Shown: positions 1-7,876 of the stretch, piece by piece
Layout: every line of letters begins with the position of its first letter
Numbering within the stretch: the first letter of the stretch is position 1
NCBI GenBank assembly: GCA_900542035.1
Contig: UQMJ01000020.1
Span: 1 to 53,371, forward strand
Length of the DNA stretch: 53,371 bases
DNA from: an uncultured Clostridium sp.
GTDB lineage: Bacteria > Bacillota > Clostridia > Lachnospirales > Lachnospiraceae
Direction: 5' to 3'
Made by a program: the position numbers and the translations under genes
The notes under the pieces: generated by a model
The model's database searches: none
Seen by the model: only the letters and a program-made list of their open reading frames with translations
What the model was told of the DNA's origin: nothing

Positions 1-20
1 GATCTTTTTTAAATAGCAGA

Positions 21-60
21 AATGTTTGACTACATAATATTCCTTATGTAGTCAAACATT
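21..60. repeat. perfect 17-bp inverted repeat, 6-nt loop
   Basis: Arms 21-37 and 44-60 are exact reverse complements around the loop TATTCC. The inner part (GACTACATAA, six bases, TTATGTAGTC) recurs in opposite orientation at 383-408. No T-run follows on either strand, so it does not look like a terminator. An element end, a recombination site or an operator are all possible. Confidence 0.75.
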
Positions 61-343
61 GGAACCGGTTAAAAAGAGAGCAATTCCTGTCACGTGAAAA
101 TCCTTAAAATAATAGGCCTATGTTCGTAATTATCATATAATTGCCTATATTTGCCTGAAAATAAAGTGGTTTTCGATATTTAAATTCAATTTTGAGCTTA
201 ATTTGGGCTCAAATAACCTTGTTTATAGACGATTAAACCCCCGTTAAATATAGGAAAAGTGTAAGGAAATTGTCGGATATTGCCTTGTAAAAAAATACCA
301 CCAATGGTATAATTTAGGAAATAGAAGAAATTTTAGATTTTTA

Positions 344-379
344 ACGGTTATATATAAGTAAAATCAAGTATATAACCGT
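344..379. repeat. 11-bp inverted repeat next to second palindrome
   Basis: ACGGTTATATA at 344-354 is matched exactly by TATATAACCGT at 369-379, with a 14-nt spacer. It ends four bases before the palindrome at 383-408, so the two form a compound structured site. Confidence 0.6.
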
Positions 380-382
380 GTT

Positions 383-408
383 GACTACATAAGGAATATT
401 ATGTAGTC
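383..408. repeat. inverted copy of the 28-53 palindrome
   Basis: GACTACATAA, then GGAATA, then TTATGTAGTC. All 26 bases, including the asymmetric loop, are the reverse complement of 28-53. The outer AATGTTT/AAACATT extension of the first copy is missing here. Confidence 0.75.
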
Positions 409-431
409 TGTTTATTTTGCCCTAAACATAC

Positions 432-465
432 AAAAAAAGAGACATCGATTTTACTCGACATCTCT
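432..465 (-). terminator. intrinsic terminator, minus strand
   Basis: An 11-bp stem with two mismatches (438-448 with 455-465) is followed on the minus strand by seven T residues (438-432). It lies about 20 bp past the stop of the gene tail at 487-582. Confidence 0.6.
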
Positions 466-486
466 CATTAAAATAGATTTTAAATA

Positions 487-582
487 CTAATATCTTTGTT
501 TTCTAACTTCTGCAATAAATTCAAAATGTAGATTTTCATATCTTTTTGCACCTGTCAACGCCTTTACAAATGGTGTATCCAT
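487..582 (-). pseudogene. 31-codon tail of an unidentified gene
   Basis: On the minus strand a frame beginning MDTPFVKALTGAKRYENLHF runs 31 codons to a TAG at 487-489 and then into a terminator. An in-frame TAA lies three codons before the methionine, and no ribosome site is evident. The composition is protein-like (KRYENLHFEF). I read it as the C-terminal remnant of a lost gene, but a short real peptide cannot be excluded. The family is not recognised. It has the same orientation as the TtcA-like tail next to it. Confidence 0.35.
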
Positions 583-631
583 CCATTCTTATGCGAACCA
601 AGTTTTTTTAAAAAGCCAATAAGTTTTGCGA

Positions 632-780
632 TTATACTGTCAATACTCTTCCGTAAACCGATGGCGTTTCCCATCTTTTACATATCCGATGCAGGCATCT
701 AAATTGACGTTTTCTGCACTCCGGAAAATATTCATATCCACATTGGGATTGATTTTTTTCAGCTCTCGGATCAGCTCTTT
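632..780 (-). pseudogene. diverged copy of the 3' end of the TtcA-like gene
   Basis: This stretch aligns base for base with 4562-4710, the last ~46 codons, the stop and a few bases beyond of the intact gene at 4570-5472. I count about 16 differences in 149 positions (near 89% identity). Nearly all are silent, so the encoded end (NPNVDMNIFRSAENVNLDAC, then IGYVKDGKRHRFTEEY and TGA at 640-642) is conserved. Homology stops abruptly at 780/781. The silent pattern shows the copy was once under protein-level selection, so it came from a functional allele and not from recent local duplication. Between it and the intact gene lies the whole acid-sugar module, as expected if foreign DNA entered at the 3' end of this gene. 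Confidence 0.8.
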
Positions 781-1025
781 TCACACATTGATCCTTAGAA
801 AAATCTATGCAGGCAGGCTGACATTTATGAAACCAGGCGTAAAAATCAGTATGATATATTTATTGATTTTATAGGTTTTAAGCAGTTTCTTTTATTGAAA
901 AAATTAACTTCCTTTACGTTTATTGTGCAATCAGTGCAAGCTAAAATCTTAAATATAGTCTTTAGTCCGATTGCCGCTGCCTATGGAGACATTTTTATAA
1001 GAGCTGGATAGTCTGGATATATCAT

Positions 1026-1679
1026 TTAATCATCAAAAAAAGAAGACTGACCAATTTTATAAACCAAATTAGAGTAACGAATATGAATCCATTCTTTACA
1101 AAGATTATAATCTCTCGTTTCAAAGACTTTATATAAAAGCTGAGAATTGTGAATGGTTTTTTGAATGTCATCAGGCATATCAAAGGAAAGCTGAATCATT
1201 AAGTTTATGTAATCCCTATACTCTGTTAGCATCTGTGCCATACGGTGATAGACGGTACATTCGTATATTTTATCAAACGTAGCAAGAGTTTCTTTATGAG
1301 CTTCTGATTTTAATTCAGATTTTAAAAAAGCAATTTTCCGTTTTGTAAATAGCATTACAGAATTTAAATCACTGTCTGTAGCACGTTCAAGAAAATCTTC
1401 AAAAATAGCACTTTCTAACATCTCCCTTATTTTAGCAATTTCCAATAAATCAGTACGGGAAATGCCCAGAACTTGAAATCCCTTCATAGGAATGTAAAGA
1501 ACTAATTTTTGCTCTTGAAGTTTAATTAAAACTTCTCTTACATGGCGCTTATTAACATGGTATTGTTCTGCAATCTGCGTTTCAACAAGCCGTTCGCCGC
1601 GATTCAATTTTTTGGTAAAAATCTGTTCTCGCAGGTCGTTATATATTTGAGTACGAATATCTGATTTCTGTAAAGTCAT
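1026..1679 (-). CDS. GntR-family transcriptional regulator (FCD type)
   Basis: A 217-residue FadR-subgroup GntR regulator. Residues ~5-70 form the winged helix-turn-helix (IAEQYHVNKRHVREVLIKLQ with the wing YIPMKGFQV). The remainder is an all-helical FCD ligand-binding domain, which in this family usually binds an organic acid. The start at 1679 is chosen because AAGGAG sits 8 bases before it; the longer frame begins with a hydrophobic run that has no ribosome site. The usual VSRTPVREAL recognition motif is VNKRHVREVL here. It is divergent from the dehydratase/transporter pair at 1910-4476 and probably controls it, sensing the sugar acid or its product. A dyad at the shared promoter is the likely binding site. 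Confidence 0.85.
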   Translation of the reverse strand: MTLQKSDIRTQIYNDLREQIFTKKLNRGERLVETQIAEQYHVNKRHVREVLIKLQEQKLVLYIPMKGFQVLGISRTDLLEIAKIREMLESAIFEDFLERATDSDLNSVMLFTKRKIAFLKSELKSEAHKETLATFDKIYECTVYHRMAQMLTEYRDYINLMIQLSFDMPDDIQKTIHNSQLLYKVFETRDYNLCKEWIHIRYSNLVYKIGQSSFFDD

Positions 1680-1750
1680 AAACAAATCTCCTTTATTTCC
1701 AATGATAAAATAGTAGCATAAAAAAAAAGTACCTGCAACTAAAACCAGTA

Positions 1751-1797
1751 TTGACAACTTTTAATAAATATATTATTATTTATATATAGTTAACTAT
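1751..1797 (+). promoter_or_regulatory. promoter with palindromic operator for the 1910-4476 operon
   Basis: TTGACA (1751-1756), a 17-bp spacer and TATTAT (1774-1779) make a good sigma-A promoter pointing to the dehydratase. The perfect palindrome ATAGTTAACTAT (1786-1797) covers the expected start site, a position suited to repression by the divergent GntR protein. A second -10-like TATAAT lies at 1841-1846, so the start site is not certain. Confidence 0.6.
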
Positions 1798-1909
1798 TAT
1801 AAAAATAGTCATTTATAGCAAGACTTATCTATGTGATATTTATAATACAAATACATATTGTAATTTTATAGCAAAAGCTACACAAATATAAATGATAGGA
1901 GGTACAAAC

Positions 1910-3037
1910 ATGAAGGTTACAAGTATTCGGGCGGAAGTAGTTCATGCATCTGTTTATTCTAATTATGTTTTTGTAATTGCAGAAACAGATGAAGGGGTGA
2001 TTGGATTCGGAGATGCGACCTTAGATGGAATGGAATTTGAAGTAGTTGCAGCGGTTCAACATTTGGGGATAAAACTAATAGGGAAAGATGTACTAGAAGA
2101 CAATCTGACATTAACCGCAGATGGAGGTGGCTTAATTACAGCTGCAGCAGTATCAGGAATTGATATTGCAATGTGGGATTTAAAAGGAAAGGCATTGGGA
2201 AAACCTTTATATCAGTTGTTAGGAGGCGCAATTCGTAAAGAAATACCAGTTTATGCATCTTTTAACCGCGTGATTCAAGACCGAACACCTGAAGGATTTG
2301 GGAAATTTGCAAAAGAATTAGTCGCAATGGGTAATAAAGCACTAAAATGCCATCCATTTGACGGCGTTTCCTGGAGAACGCCATTAGCAGAACAGAAACG
2401 GCTAGTAGATTTGGGATGTGAACGCTTTATTGCAATGAGAGAGGCTGTAGGAGATGATATTTCGCTGGGAGTAGATGCACATTGGCGTTTTGATTTGAAA
2501 ACAGCTTTATATGTTGCTGAAAAGTTAAGACCTTATCATCCATTTTGGATGGAAACACCAATTCCCGAGAAAAAGCCTGAATTATTAAGATGTTTTAGAG
2601 AACATAGTGGTCTGTTAATTGCTGGAGGAGAAATGCAGACAGGCGCGGAAGCCGTTCTTCCTCTTTTAGAAGAAGGCTGTCTGGATGTATATATGCCAGA
2701 TATACGATATGTGGGAGGCATTACAGGAATGATAAAAATCAATGCTCTATTGGAGACATATGATGTATTGATTTCTCCGCATAATATGTGCAGTGTAATT
2801 ACCTGTGCAGCTAGTTTACATATGGCTGCTGTTATGAAAAATTTCATGCATTTGGAGTATCATCCAGCAGAAGCTCCTTGGCTAAGGGAATTTTCCGATA
2901 GATACTGGGACGTAATGGATGGACTTTTTATAATACCAGAGGGGCCTGGATTAGGTGTAAATTTAAATCTGGATATGTTGAAAGAACATCCCTATGAAAA
3001 GGCAAAGCCTCTTCGTTTAAATATGTTAGGTGCATAA
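1910..3037 (+). CDS. mandelate racemase/muconate lactonizing family acid-sugar dehydratase
   Basis: A 375-residue enolase-superfamily enzyme, probably a sugar-acid dehydratase of the galactonate/RspA type. Residues 1-~115 are the capping domain; the rest is the beta-barrel. Visible metal ligands are Asp189 (in GVDAHW), Glu215 (METPIPE) and Glu241 (AGGEMQ). His191 and His291 (ISPHN) are the likely general acid/base residues, and Lys146-x-His148 sits where the second catalytic pair is found. The start at 1910 follows AGGAGG with 7-bp spacing; the frame also opens at 1892 without a ribosome site. The gene is 23 bp from the transporter gene downstream, indicating uptake and dehydration of one substrate to a 2-keto-3-deoxy acid. 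No kinase or aldolase for that product is in the window. The exact sugar acid cannot be read from sequence. Confidence 0.85.
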   Translation: MKVTSIRAEVVHASVYSNYVFVIAETDEGVIGFGDATLDGMEFEVVAAVQHLGIKLIGKDVLEDNLTLTADGGGLITAAAVSGIDIAMWDLKGKALGKPLYQLLGGAIRKEIPVYASFNRVIQDRTPEGFGKFAKELVAMGNKALKCHPFDGVSWRTPLAEQKRLVDLGCERFIAMREAVGDDISLGVDAHWRFDLKTALYVAEKLRPYHPFWMETPIPEKKPELLRCFREHSGLLIAGGEMQTGAEAVLPLLEEGCLDVYMPDIRYVGGITGMIKINALLETYDVLISPHNMCSVITCAASLHMAAVMKNFMHLEYHPAEAPWLREFSDRYWDVMDGLFIIPEGPGLGVNLNLDMLKEHPYEKAKPLRLNMLGA

Positions 3038-3060
3038 TGTAAGGGGTCAGGAGGGGAAAA

Positions 3061-4476
3061 ATGAATAAAATATTTAAGGTAGTTTTAGGTCCGATTTTAT
3101 TTTTAATTATGATTTTGTGTCCAATAGCAGGACTTGATTTTGTAATGAGAGGTGCGATTGGACTTCTCTTATGGATGCTTGCATGGTGGATTATGCAGCC
3201 AGTTGCACCAGCAGTTACCGCATTACTCCCCATTTTAATTGCACAGCTTTTTGGCATTGCAAAAACTTCAGGAGTACTTGCTACATATTTTAATGCAACA
3301 GTTGTACTGCTTCTGAGTGCCAATATTATTACATTAGCTTGGACCAAATGGGGTTTTGACCGACGCCTAGCTTTGACTATTATGATGAAGGTTGGAAATA
3401 ACCCCAAAAAATTGATTGCCATGTGGTTTTTACTGGCTGTGGTATTGTCTTCTATGGTTGCAAATGCAGCCGTTGCAGCAGCCCTATTCCCCATTGTTCT
3501 TACGACAATTAAAGCTGTTAATATTGACGAAAATGAAATTAAAAATTCTAATTATGCTACCTGTGCGCTATTAGCAGTAGCCTGGGGCTCAAATGTAGGA
3601 TTTGGTACCCCTCTGGGCGGAGCAATGAATTTAGTTGTTGTAAACTTAATAGAAGAATACACAGGAAAGGAATTTATGTACATTGATTGGATTAGTCGAT
3701 GTGTTCCTCTTGTAATATTTGTAGCACTACCAATGTTAATTCTTTTATTATCAAACAAAATGGAATATAAAGAGTTGCCAGGAACAAAGGAGGCTTTGGA
3801 AAATGAATTAAAGAAACTTGGAGCAATGAGTCGTGGAGAAATCCTCAGCGCAGGTCTGTTTGTTGCCGCATTTGCACTTTCGTTGGCCCGACCATTGTTC
3901 TCCTCGGTATTCCCTACTTTAACAGCAAACTATATTTTTATGATTGCTGCCATGCTGTGCTTTGTCATTCCCGCTAATGAACAGGAAGTAATTTTAAACT
4001 GGAATTACGCGATGCCTAAAATCAAATGGGGAGTATTCCTTTTAATTGCAGGCGGTACTGCATTAGGTAATATTATTACAGGAAGCGGTGTTGGAAATAT
4101 GATATCCGAGGCATTGATTCCGATTGCAGGAAAAAGCGTATTCATTGCAATTGTAATTTTCTCAATTATGGGTTGTTTCTTTAGCAATATTATGACAATT
4201 ACTGGTTGTGCAGCATTAATAGGACCAATTATTATTACAACCATGTCTGGATTGGGCTATAATCCAATTCCATTTTTACTATTATGCTATGCTGCTTGTA
4301 ACATTTCAATTTGTCTTCCCTCTTCTGGCGCCGGTCCTGCTATGGTAGCAGGCTATGGAATTGATTTAAACAAAATGATTCGCTGGGGACTGAAAACAAT
4401 TCCGCTGTGTCTGATAAGCGTTATTGTATTGGGATATTTGATGTATATTCTGTGGCCTGGATTTGCGGCAATTTAA
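3061..4476 (+). CDS. SLC13/DASS-family anion transporter
   Basis: A 471-residue integral membrane protein with about 11-12 hydrophobic segments, the usual size for divalent-anion:Na+ symporters. Two family signatures are visible: ANAAVAAALFP (~134-144), equivalent to the first SNT-type hairpin motif, and SNVGFGTPLGGAMNLV (~177-192). A second-half counterpart is SGAGPAMVAGYG near the C-terminus. The ribosome site AGGAGGGG precedes ATG. It is co-transcribed with the dehydratase, so the substrate is presumably the dehydrated sugar acid or a related carboxylate. The shared terminator at 4508-4556 ends the operon. Confidence 0.85.
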   Translation: MNKIFKVVLGPILFLIMILCPIAGLDFVMRGAIGLLLWMLAWWIMQPVAPAVTALLPILIAQLFGIAKTSGVLATYFNATVVLLLSANIITLAWTKWGFDRRLALTIMMKVGNNPKKLIAMWFLLAVVLSSMVANAAVAAALFPIVLTTIKAVNIDENEIKNSNYATCALLAVAWGSNVGFGTPLGGAMNLVVVNLIEEYTGKEFMYIDWISRCVPLVIFVALPMLILLLSNKMEYKELPGTKEALENELKKLGAMSRGEILSAGLFVAAFALSLARPLFSSVFPTLTANYIFMIAAMLCFVIPANEQEVILNWNYAMPKIKWGVFLLIAGGTALGNIITGSGVGNMISEALIPIAGKSVFIAIVIFSIMGCFFSNIMTITGCAALIGPIIITTMSGLGYNPIPFLLLCYAACNISICLPSSGAGPAMVAGYGIDLNKMIRWGLKTIPLCLISVIVLGYLMYILWPGFAAI

Positions 4477-4507
4477 TAATTAGGAAAAGATTCTCTTTTT
4501 AATAACA

Positions 4508-4556
4508 AAAAGTTCGGATGGACTCCTTAAAATAAAAGGAATCCATTCGAACTTTT
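4508..4556. terminator. bidirectional terminator between convergent genes
   Basis: A 19-bp stem (4508-4526 with 4538-4556; two G:T wobbles) begins with AAAA and ends with TTTT, so it can end both the plus-strand transporter operon and the minus-strand cysE operon. Confidence 0.75.
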
Positions 4557-4569
4557 AACCTTTATACTG

Positions 4570-5472
4570 TCAATACTCTTCCGTAAACCGGTGGCGTTTT
4601 CCATCTTTTACATATCCGATGCAGGCGTCTAAGTTAACGTTTTCTGCACTCCGGAAGATATTCATATCTACATTAGGATTGATTGTTTTCAATTCCTTGA
4701 TTAGTTCTTTGATTTCCTGGCGTTTGGAGGTATGAACACCTTCCTCCATCGCTTTTTCTTTGGCAATCTGTTCTGTAAACCGGCAGGCACACTGCAAAAA
4801 GCGGAGATGGTTGTATTCTTTCCATTCCAGAATTGCTTCTTCTTTTACCAGATACAAGGGACGAATCAGCTCCATTCCTGGGAAATTGGTACTGTGAAGC
4901 TTCGGCATCATGGTATTATACTGGCCGCCGTAAAGGACGCTCATCAGCGTGGTTTCAATCGCATCGTCAAAGTGATGTCCCAGAGCAATCTTATTGCATC
5001 CCAGCTCTTTTGCATGGGAATACAGATAGCCTCTGCGCATTCTGGCACAAAGATAGCAGGGAGACTGATCCACATCTACAACAATATCAAAAATATCCGA
5101 ATCACAGATATGAATAGGAATATTCATCCGTCTGGCATTTTCTTCAATCAGACGCCGGTTGTCTGGATGATACCCTGGATCCATGACCAGAAACTGCAGT
5201 CCAAACTCCATCTTTCCATGTCGGAGTATCTCCTGCATACATTTGGCCAGAAGTATCGAATCCTTTCCGCCGGAGATGCAGACTGCAATGTTGTCTCCCT
5301 CTTCTATCATACTGTAATCGTTGAGCGCCTTAACGAAAGGCCGCCATATGGACTTGCGGAATTTCTTAATAATACTCTGTTCAATGAGCCGGTACTCTTC
5401 CAGTTGTTTTTCTTTCTTTTTATTGTCTGCTGCACATTGCGCCGCATTTTCCACGATATGTTCTGCCGTCAT
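4570..5472 (-). CDS. TtcA-family PP-loop protein (tRNA 2-thiolation type)
   Basis: A 300-residue ATP-pyrophosphatase. The PP-loop SGGKDS is at 67-72. CxxC is at 139/142, the conserved GHHFDDAIETTLM is around 165-177, and a further cysteine pair (Cys228, Cys230) matches the iron-sulfur ligands of TtcA, which makes 2-thiocytidine-32 in tRNA. TilS is less likely because of the cysteines. The ATG overlaps the cysE stop by 4 bp (ATGA), so the two are translationally coupled; a serine acetyltransferase partner suggests a link to cysteine and sulfur supply. A diverged copy of its 3' end lies at 632-780. Whether the substrate is tRNA or another sulfur acceptor is not fixed by sequence. Confidence 0.8.
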   Translation of the reverse strand: MTAEHIVENAAQCAADNKKKEKQLEEYRLIEQSIIKKFRKSIWRPFVKALNDYSMIEEGDNIAVCISGGKDSILLAKCMQEILRHGKMEFGLQFLVMDPGYHPDNRRLIEENARRMNIPIHICDSDIFDIVVDVDQSPCYLCARMRRGYLYSHAKELGCNKIALGHHFDDAIETTLMSVLYGGQYNTMMPKLHSTNFPGMELIRPLYLVKEEAILEWKEYNHLRFLQCACRFTEQIAKEKAMEEGVHTSKRQEIKELIKELKTINPNVDMNIFRSAENVNLDACIGYVKDGKRHRFTEEY

Positions 5473-6161
5473 TCTTTGGAATCTCCTGTCTGTACCGGTT
5501 CTGTTCCATTCTCTGTTCGACTCTCTGATAATTTTTCTACCAGAGCTTCCAGTTCCCGTACCTTTTCTTCCAGTTCTTCAATTCTTCTGAGATTGTGACC
5601 CAGACTTTCTACGGATGCATATTTCTTCTTTGGAATCGGAATCCCATCCTTTTTAATCGGACGGGCCGGAACGCCTACTGCTGTTACGTTGTTTTCCAAC
5701 GGTTTTAACAGCACTGCATTCGCTGCAATGCTGCAGTTGTCCCCGACTTCAAACGCGCCTAAAATCTTGGCTCCCGCTCCTACCGTCACATTGCTTCCCA
5801 GAGTAGGATGACGTTTCCCCTTGTTTAAGCCTACGCCGCCCAAGGTTACCCCCTGGTAAATGGTACAATTGTCTCCCACGACTGTAGTTTCTCCAATTAC
5901 CACTCCTGCGCCATGGTCAATCAAAATTCCATGCCCCAGCTGGGCGCCTGGATGGATCTCAATCAACGTGAAAAATCTGGCCAGCTGGGAAATCAGACGG
6001 GCAATGAAAAACATATGGTGTTTATAAAACCAATGGGCAAACCGATGCCAAATCAAAGCATGAACGCCCTGATACAAAAGCAGTACTTCCAATGCGCTTC
6101 TTGCTGCCGGATCTCTAGCCTGAACAGCCTTTACATCCAGCCATATATCTTTTAAAATCAT
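5469..6161 (-). CDS. cysE: serine O-acetyltransferase
   Basis: A 230-residue CysE of the short Gram-positive type. It transfers acetyl from acetyl-CoA to serine, the first step of cysteine synthesis. The helical N-terminal part (~1-65) is followed by left-handed parallel beta-helix hexapeptides: HPGAQLGHGILIDHGAGVVI, with the active-site His/Asp region, then GETTVVGDNCTIYQGVTLGG. The C-terminal tail ends in a charged coiled-coil-like stretch (IEELEEKVRELEALVEKL) that is longer than in minimal homologues. ATG follows AAAGGCAGG. An extended -10 promoter lies upstream. No T-box structure was seen. Confidence 0.92.
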   Translation of the reverse strand: MILKDIWLDVKAVQARDPAARSALEVLLLYQGVHALIWHRFAHWFYKHHMFFIARLISQLARFFTLIEIHPGAQLGHGILIDHGAGVVIGETTVVGDNCTIYQGVTLGGVGLNKGKRHPTLGSNVTVGAGAKILGAFEVGDNCSIAANAVLLKPLENNVTAVGVPARPIKKDGIPIPKKKYASVESLGHNLRRIEELEEKVRELEALVEKLSESRTENGTEPVQTGDSKE

Positions 6162-6207
6162 ATTAAACCTGCCTTTCAGAAATCATACAAAATAAATAGG
6201 ATTCCTT

Positions 6208-6216
6208 ATTATAGCA
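6208..6216 (-). promoter_or_regulatory. extended -10 promoter of cysE
   Basis: On the minus strand TGCTATAAT carries both the extended TGn and a consensus -10 box, about 45 bp before the cysE start. The -35 region is only a T-run, which fits an extended -10 promoter. Confidence 0.55.
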
Positions 6217-6256
6217 TATGGCAGGTATGAAAAAAAGGATTTTTTATGAATTCCTT

Positions 6257-6697
6257 CTACTGGAAAATTACCGGTTCTTCCAGATATTCTGTTTTCACTA
6301 CAATATAGGGACAGGATGGCCCGCTGTTTCCCGTCTCGCCTTTTGCAGGCCCCATCAGTTCGGTATCAAAAACAATTGTATTTTCTGAGAGATAGAGCTG
6401 TTCGACTGTAATACTGTAGCCGCCGGTTTCCTGTACCCCATATCCGCTTACTATGTATAAGCTCTGGTCGTCGCTGTAAGTCAATTTAAATGCGTCCTGC
6501 TTTTTCTCCTGAATCATCTTCAAAAGCTCTTCCGGCACATCTCCATCGCCGATTACGGTAAATTCCAGGTCCCTTATTTTGTCGGGATTTTCATTTCCAA
6601 CTCCTGTTATGCTGCATCCGCTTAAGAGGCGGACTGCCGTAACCCACAAAAACAATCCTGCCGCTGCGACTAGTTTTCTGCGTACTGTCTGTCTCAT
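6257..6697 (-). CDS. PrcB-like lipoprotein
   Basis: A 146-residue exported protein. The signal sequence ends in the lipobox LLSGC (Cys ~28), so it is probably membrane-anchored outside the cell. The C-terminal half (GGYSITVEQLYL to CPYIVVKTEYLE) matches the PrcB_C fold, a small beta domain with the characteristic proline/tyrosine and PYIVVK end found in protease-complex subunit PrcB. The function in Firmicutes is not established. GGGAGG precedes ATG by 6 bases. It stands alone between cysE and the iron transporter operon, with about 120 bp to the latter. Confidence 0.7.
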   Translation of the reverse strand: MRQTVRRKLVAAAGLFLWVTAVRLLSGCSITGVGNENPDKIRDLEFTVIGDGDVPEELLKMIQEKKQDAFKLTYSDDQSLYIVSGYGVQETGGYSITVEQLYLSENTIVFDTELMGPAKGETGNSGPSCPYIVVKTEYLEEPVIFQ

Positions 6698-6820
6698 TTC
6701 CTGCCTCCCAAAATAGTTGATTATTACTATCTTATTCGGAGGCAGGTTCTGGTATGTGTGTTTTCCAGCAGGAAATTTTTATACTCTGCGGACTTGTTTT
6801 TCCAGAGAAAATGATTTCCC

Positions 6821-7846
6821 TTAGAACAACCGTTCTTCTATATCCTGAAGCATCACATCCAGTGCCTGGATGCCGCCTTCTGCGGTATACCACACGTTTG
6901 GATGAGCCAGATAAATGATATTGCCGTTTTTGTAAACGTCCAGTTCTTTTATCAACTCATTTTCGATTGCTTCCTGTACGGCCGGATTTCCTTCCGTACT
7001 GCTGATAGCGGAATTTCTGTCCAGTACAAACATATACTCTGGATTCAGATTCACAATGGTCTCCCAGGAAGCCTCGTTTCCATGGGTACTGGTAATCTCT
7101 CCTGCGTCTGCGCCTAAATTGTGAAATCCCAGTTCATTTCCAATCAGGGAGCAGCGTCCGTCATTGCCCAGCACATTGTAGTTCGAGCCGGAATACATAC
7201 CCACAATCGCATTTTTGCCTTCATACTGTTCTCTGACTGCCTGGATTCTGGAGTCAAATTCTTTCATTAAAGCATCTGCTTTCTTCTCTTCTCCAAAAAT
7301 GGAAGCAATGGTTCTGGCATTTTCCGCAGTGCTTTTTACTACTCCTTTTTCCGGCTCTACAGACAGATAAACCACTGGGGCAATGGCCGAAGGATCTTCG
7401 TATACCGCGCTTAAACGACCGCCAATAAAAATAACGTCTGGTTCGCAGGCCGCTACTTCCACCAGATCTGCATTTTTTATGGTTCCCAGGTTTGCAATCC
7501 CATTGGAATCATCCGGCACATAATCCGACAGATAGTCAATGGTAGTCGGAGCGCTTCCCACGACTCTGTCTCCCAGTCCCAGCGCGTCGATAATATCCAG
7601 GGAAGCCATATCTAAAATTGCAATTCTCTGGGGATCATAAGGAACTTCCAGTTCAATCTGCTCCTTTTCCCCATTATAAGACCGGATAATCACAGTCTCA
7701 GGAACCGCCTCTTCCGCAGCCGTCTGGGTTCCTGCTTCCATCTTCGTTTCTTCTGCTGCTGGCAAGGTCTCTTCCGCAGCGCTGCTGCAGCCAGCCAGAA
7801 CAGCCATCATCATACCAGCAAGCGCAATTGAAAATCGTTTCTTCAT
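6821..7846 (-). CDS. siderophore/iron ABC transporter substrate-binding lipoprotein
   Basis: A 341-residue class III (FepB/CeuE-like) binding protein. The signal peptide ends at VLAGCSS, so Cys20 is lipidated; a Glu/Ala/Thr-rich linker (~24-50) precedes two lobes joined by a long helix. PQRIAILDMASLDIIDALGL and the later EPDVIFIGG are typical of siderophore binders, with similarity in style to FatB/CeuE. It is the last gene of the four-gene operon (permease, permease, ATPase, binding protein). The ligand is most likely a ferric siderophore, but haem or cobalamin cannot be ruled out. Confidence 0.85.
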   Translation of the reverse strand: MKKRFSIALAGMMMAVLAGCSSAAEETLPAAEETKMEAGTQTAAEEAVPETVIIRSYNGEKEQIELEVPYDPQRIAILDMASLDIIDALGLGDRVVGSAPTTIDYLSDYVPDDSNGIANLGTIKNADLVEVAACEPDVIFIGGRLSAVYEDPSAIAPVVYLSVEPEKGVVKSTAENARTIASIFGEEKKADALMKEFDSRIQAVREQYEGKNAIVGMYSGSNYNVLGNDGRCSLIGNELGFHNLGADAGEITSTHGNEASWETIVNLNPEYMFVLDRNSAISSTEGNPAVQEAIENELIKELDVYKNGNIIYLAHPNVWYTAEGGIQALDVMLQDIEERLF

Positions 7847-7876
7847 AAATCATACTCTCCTTCTCTTTTTGACTAT

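Larger units (their letters stand above)
1..486. other. AT-rich gene-free left edge with paired palindromes
   Basis: No open frame here looks like a protein. The stretch is clearly AT-rich by eye. It holds three inverted repeats (21-60, 344-379, 383-408) and one minus-strand terminator (432-465), all listed separately. The 26-base core at 28-53 is the exact reverse complement of 383-408, so the two palindromes bracket about 330 bp in opposite orientation, as the ends of a small non-autonomous element would. No transposase is visible, and the left side may continue outside the window. Confidence 0.5.

Noticed and set aside
2928..3494. 188-codon minus-strand open frame over the dehydratase/transporter junction
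   Set aside because: It is antisense to two well-supported genes and has no ribosome site or recognisable fold.
4732..5598. 288-codon plus-strand open frame
   Set aside because: It lies antisense to the TtcA-like gene, whose PP-loop and cysteine motifs are intact; no domain or start signal.
6162..6256. T-box or riboswitch upstream of cysE
   Set aside because: The upstream region is under 100 bp, with an extended -10 promoter about 45 bp from the start; there is no room for a T-box and no specifier structure was seen.
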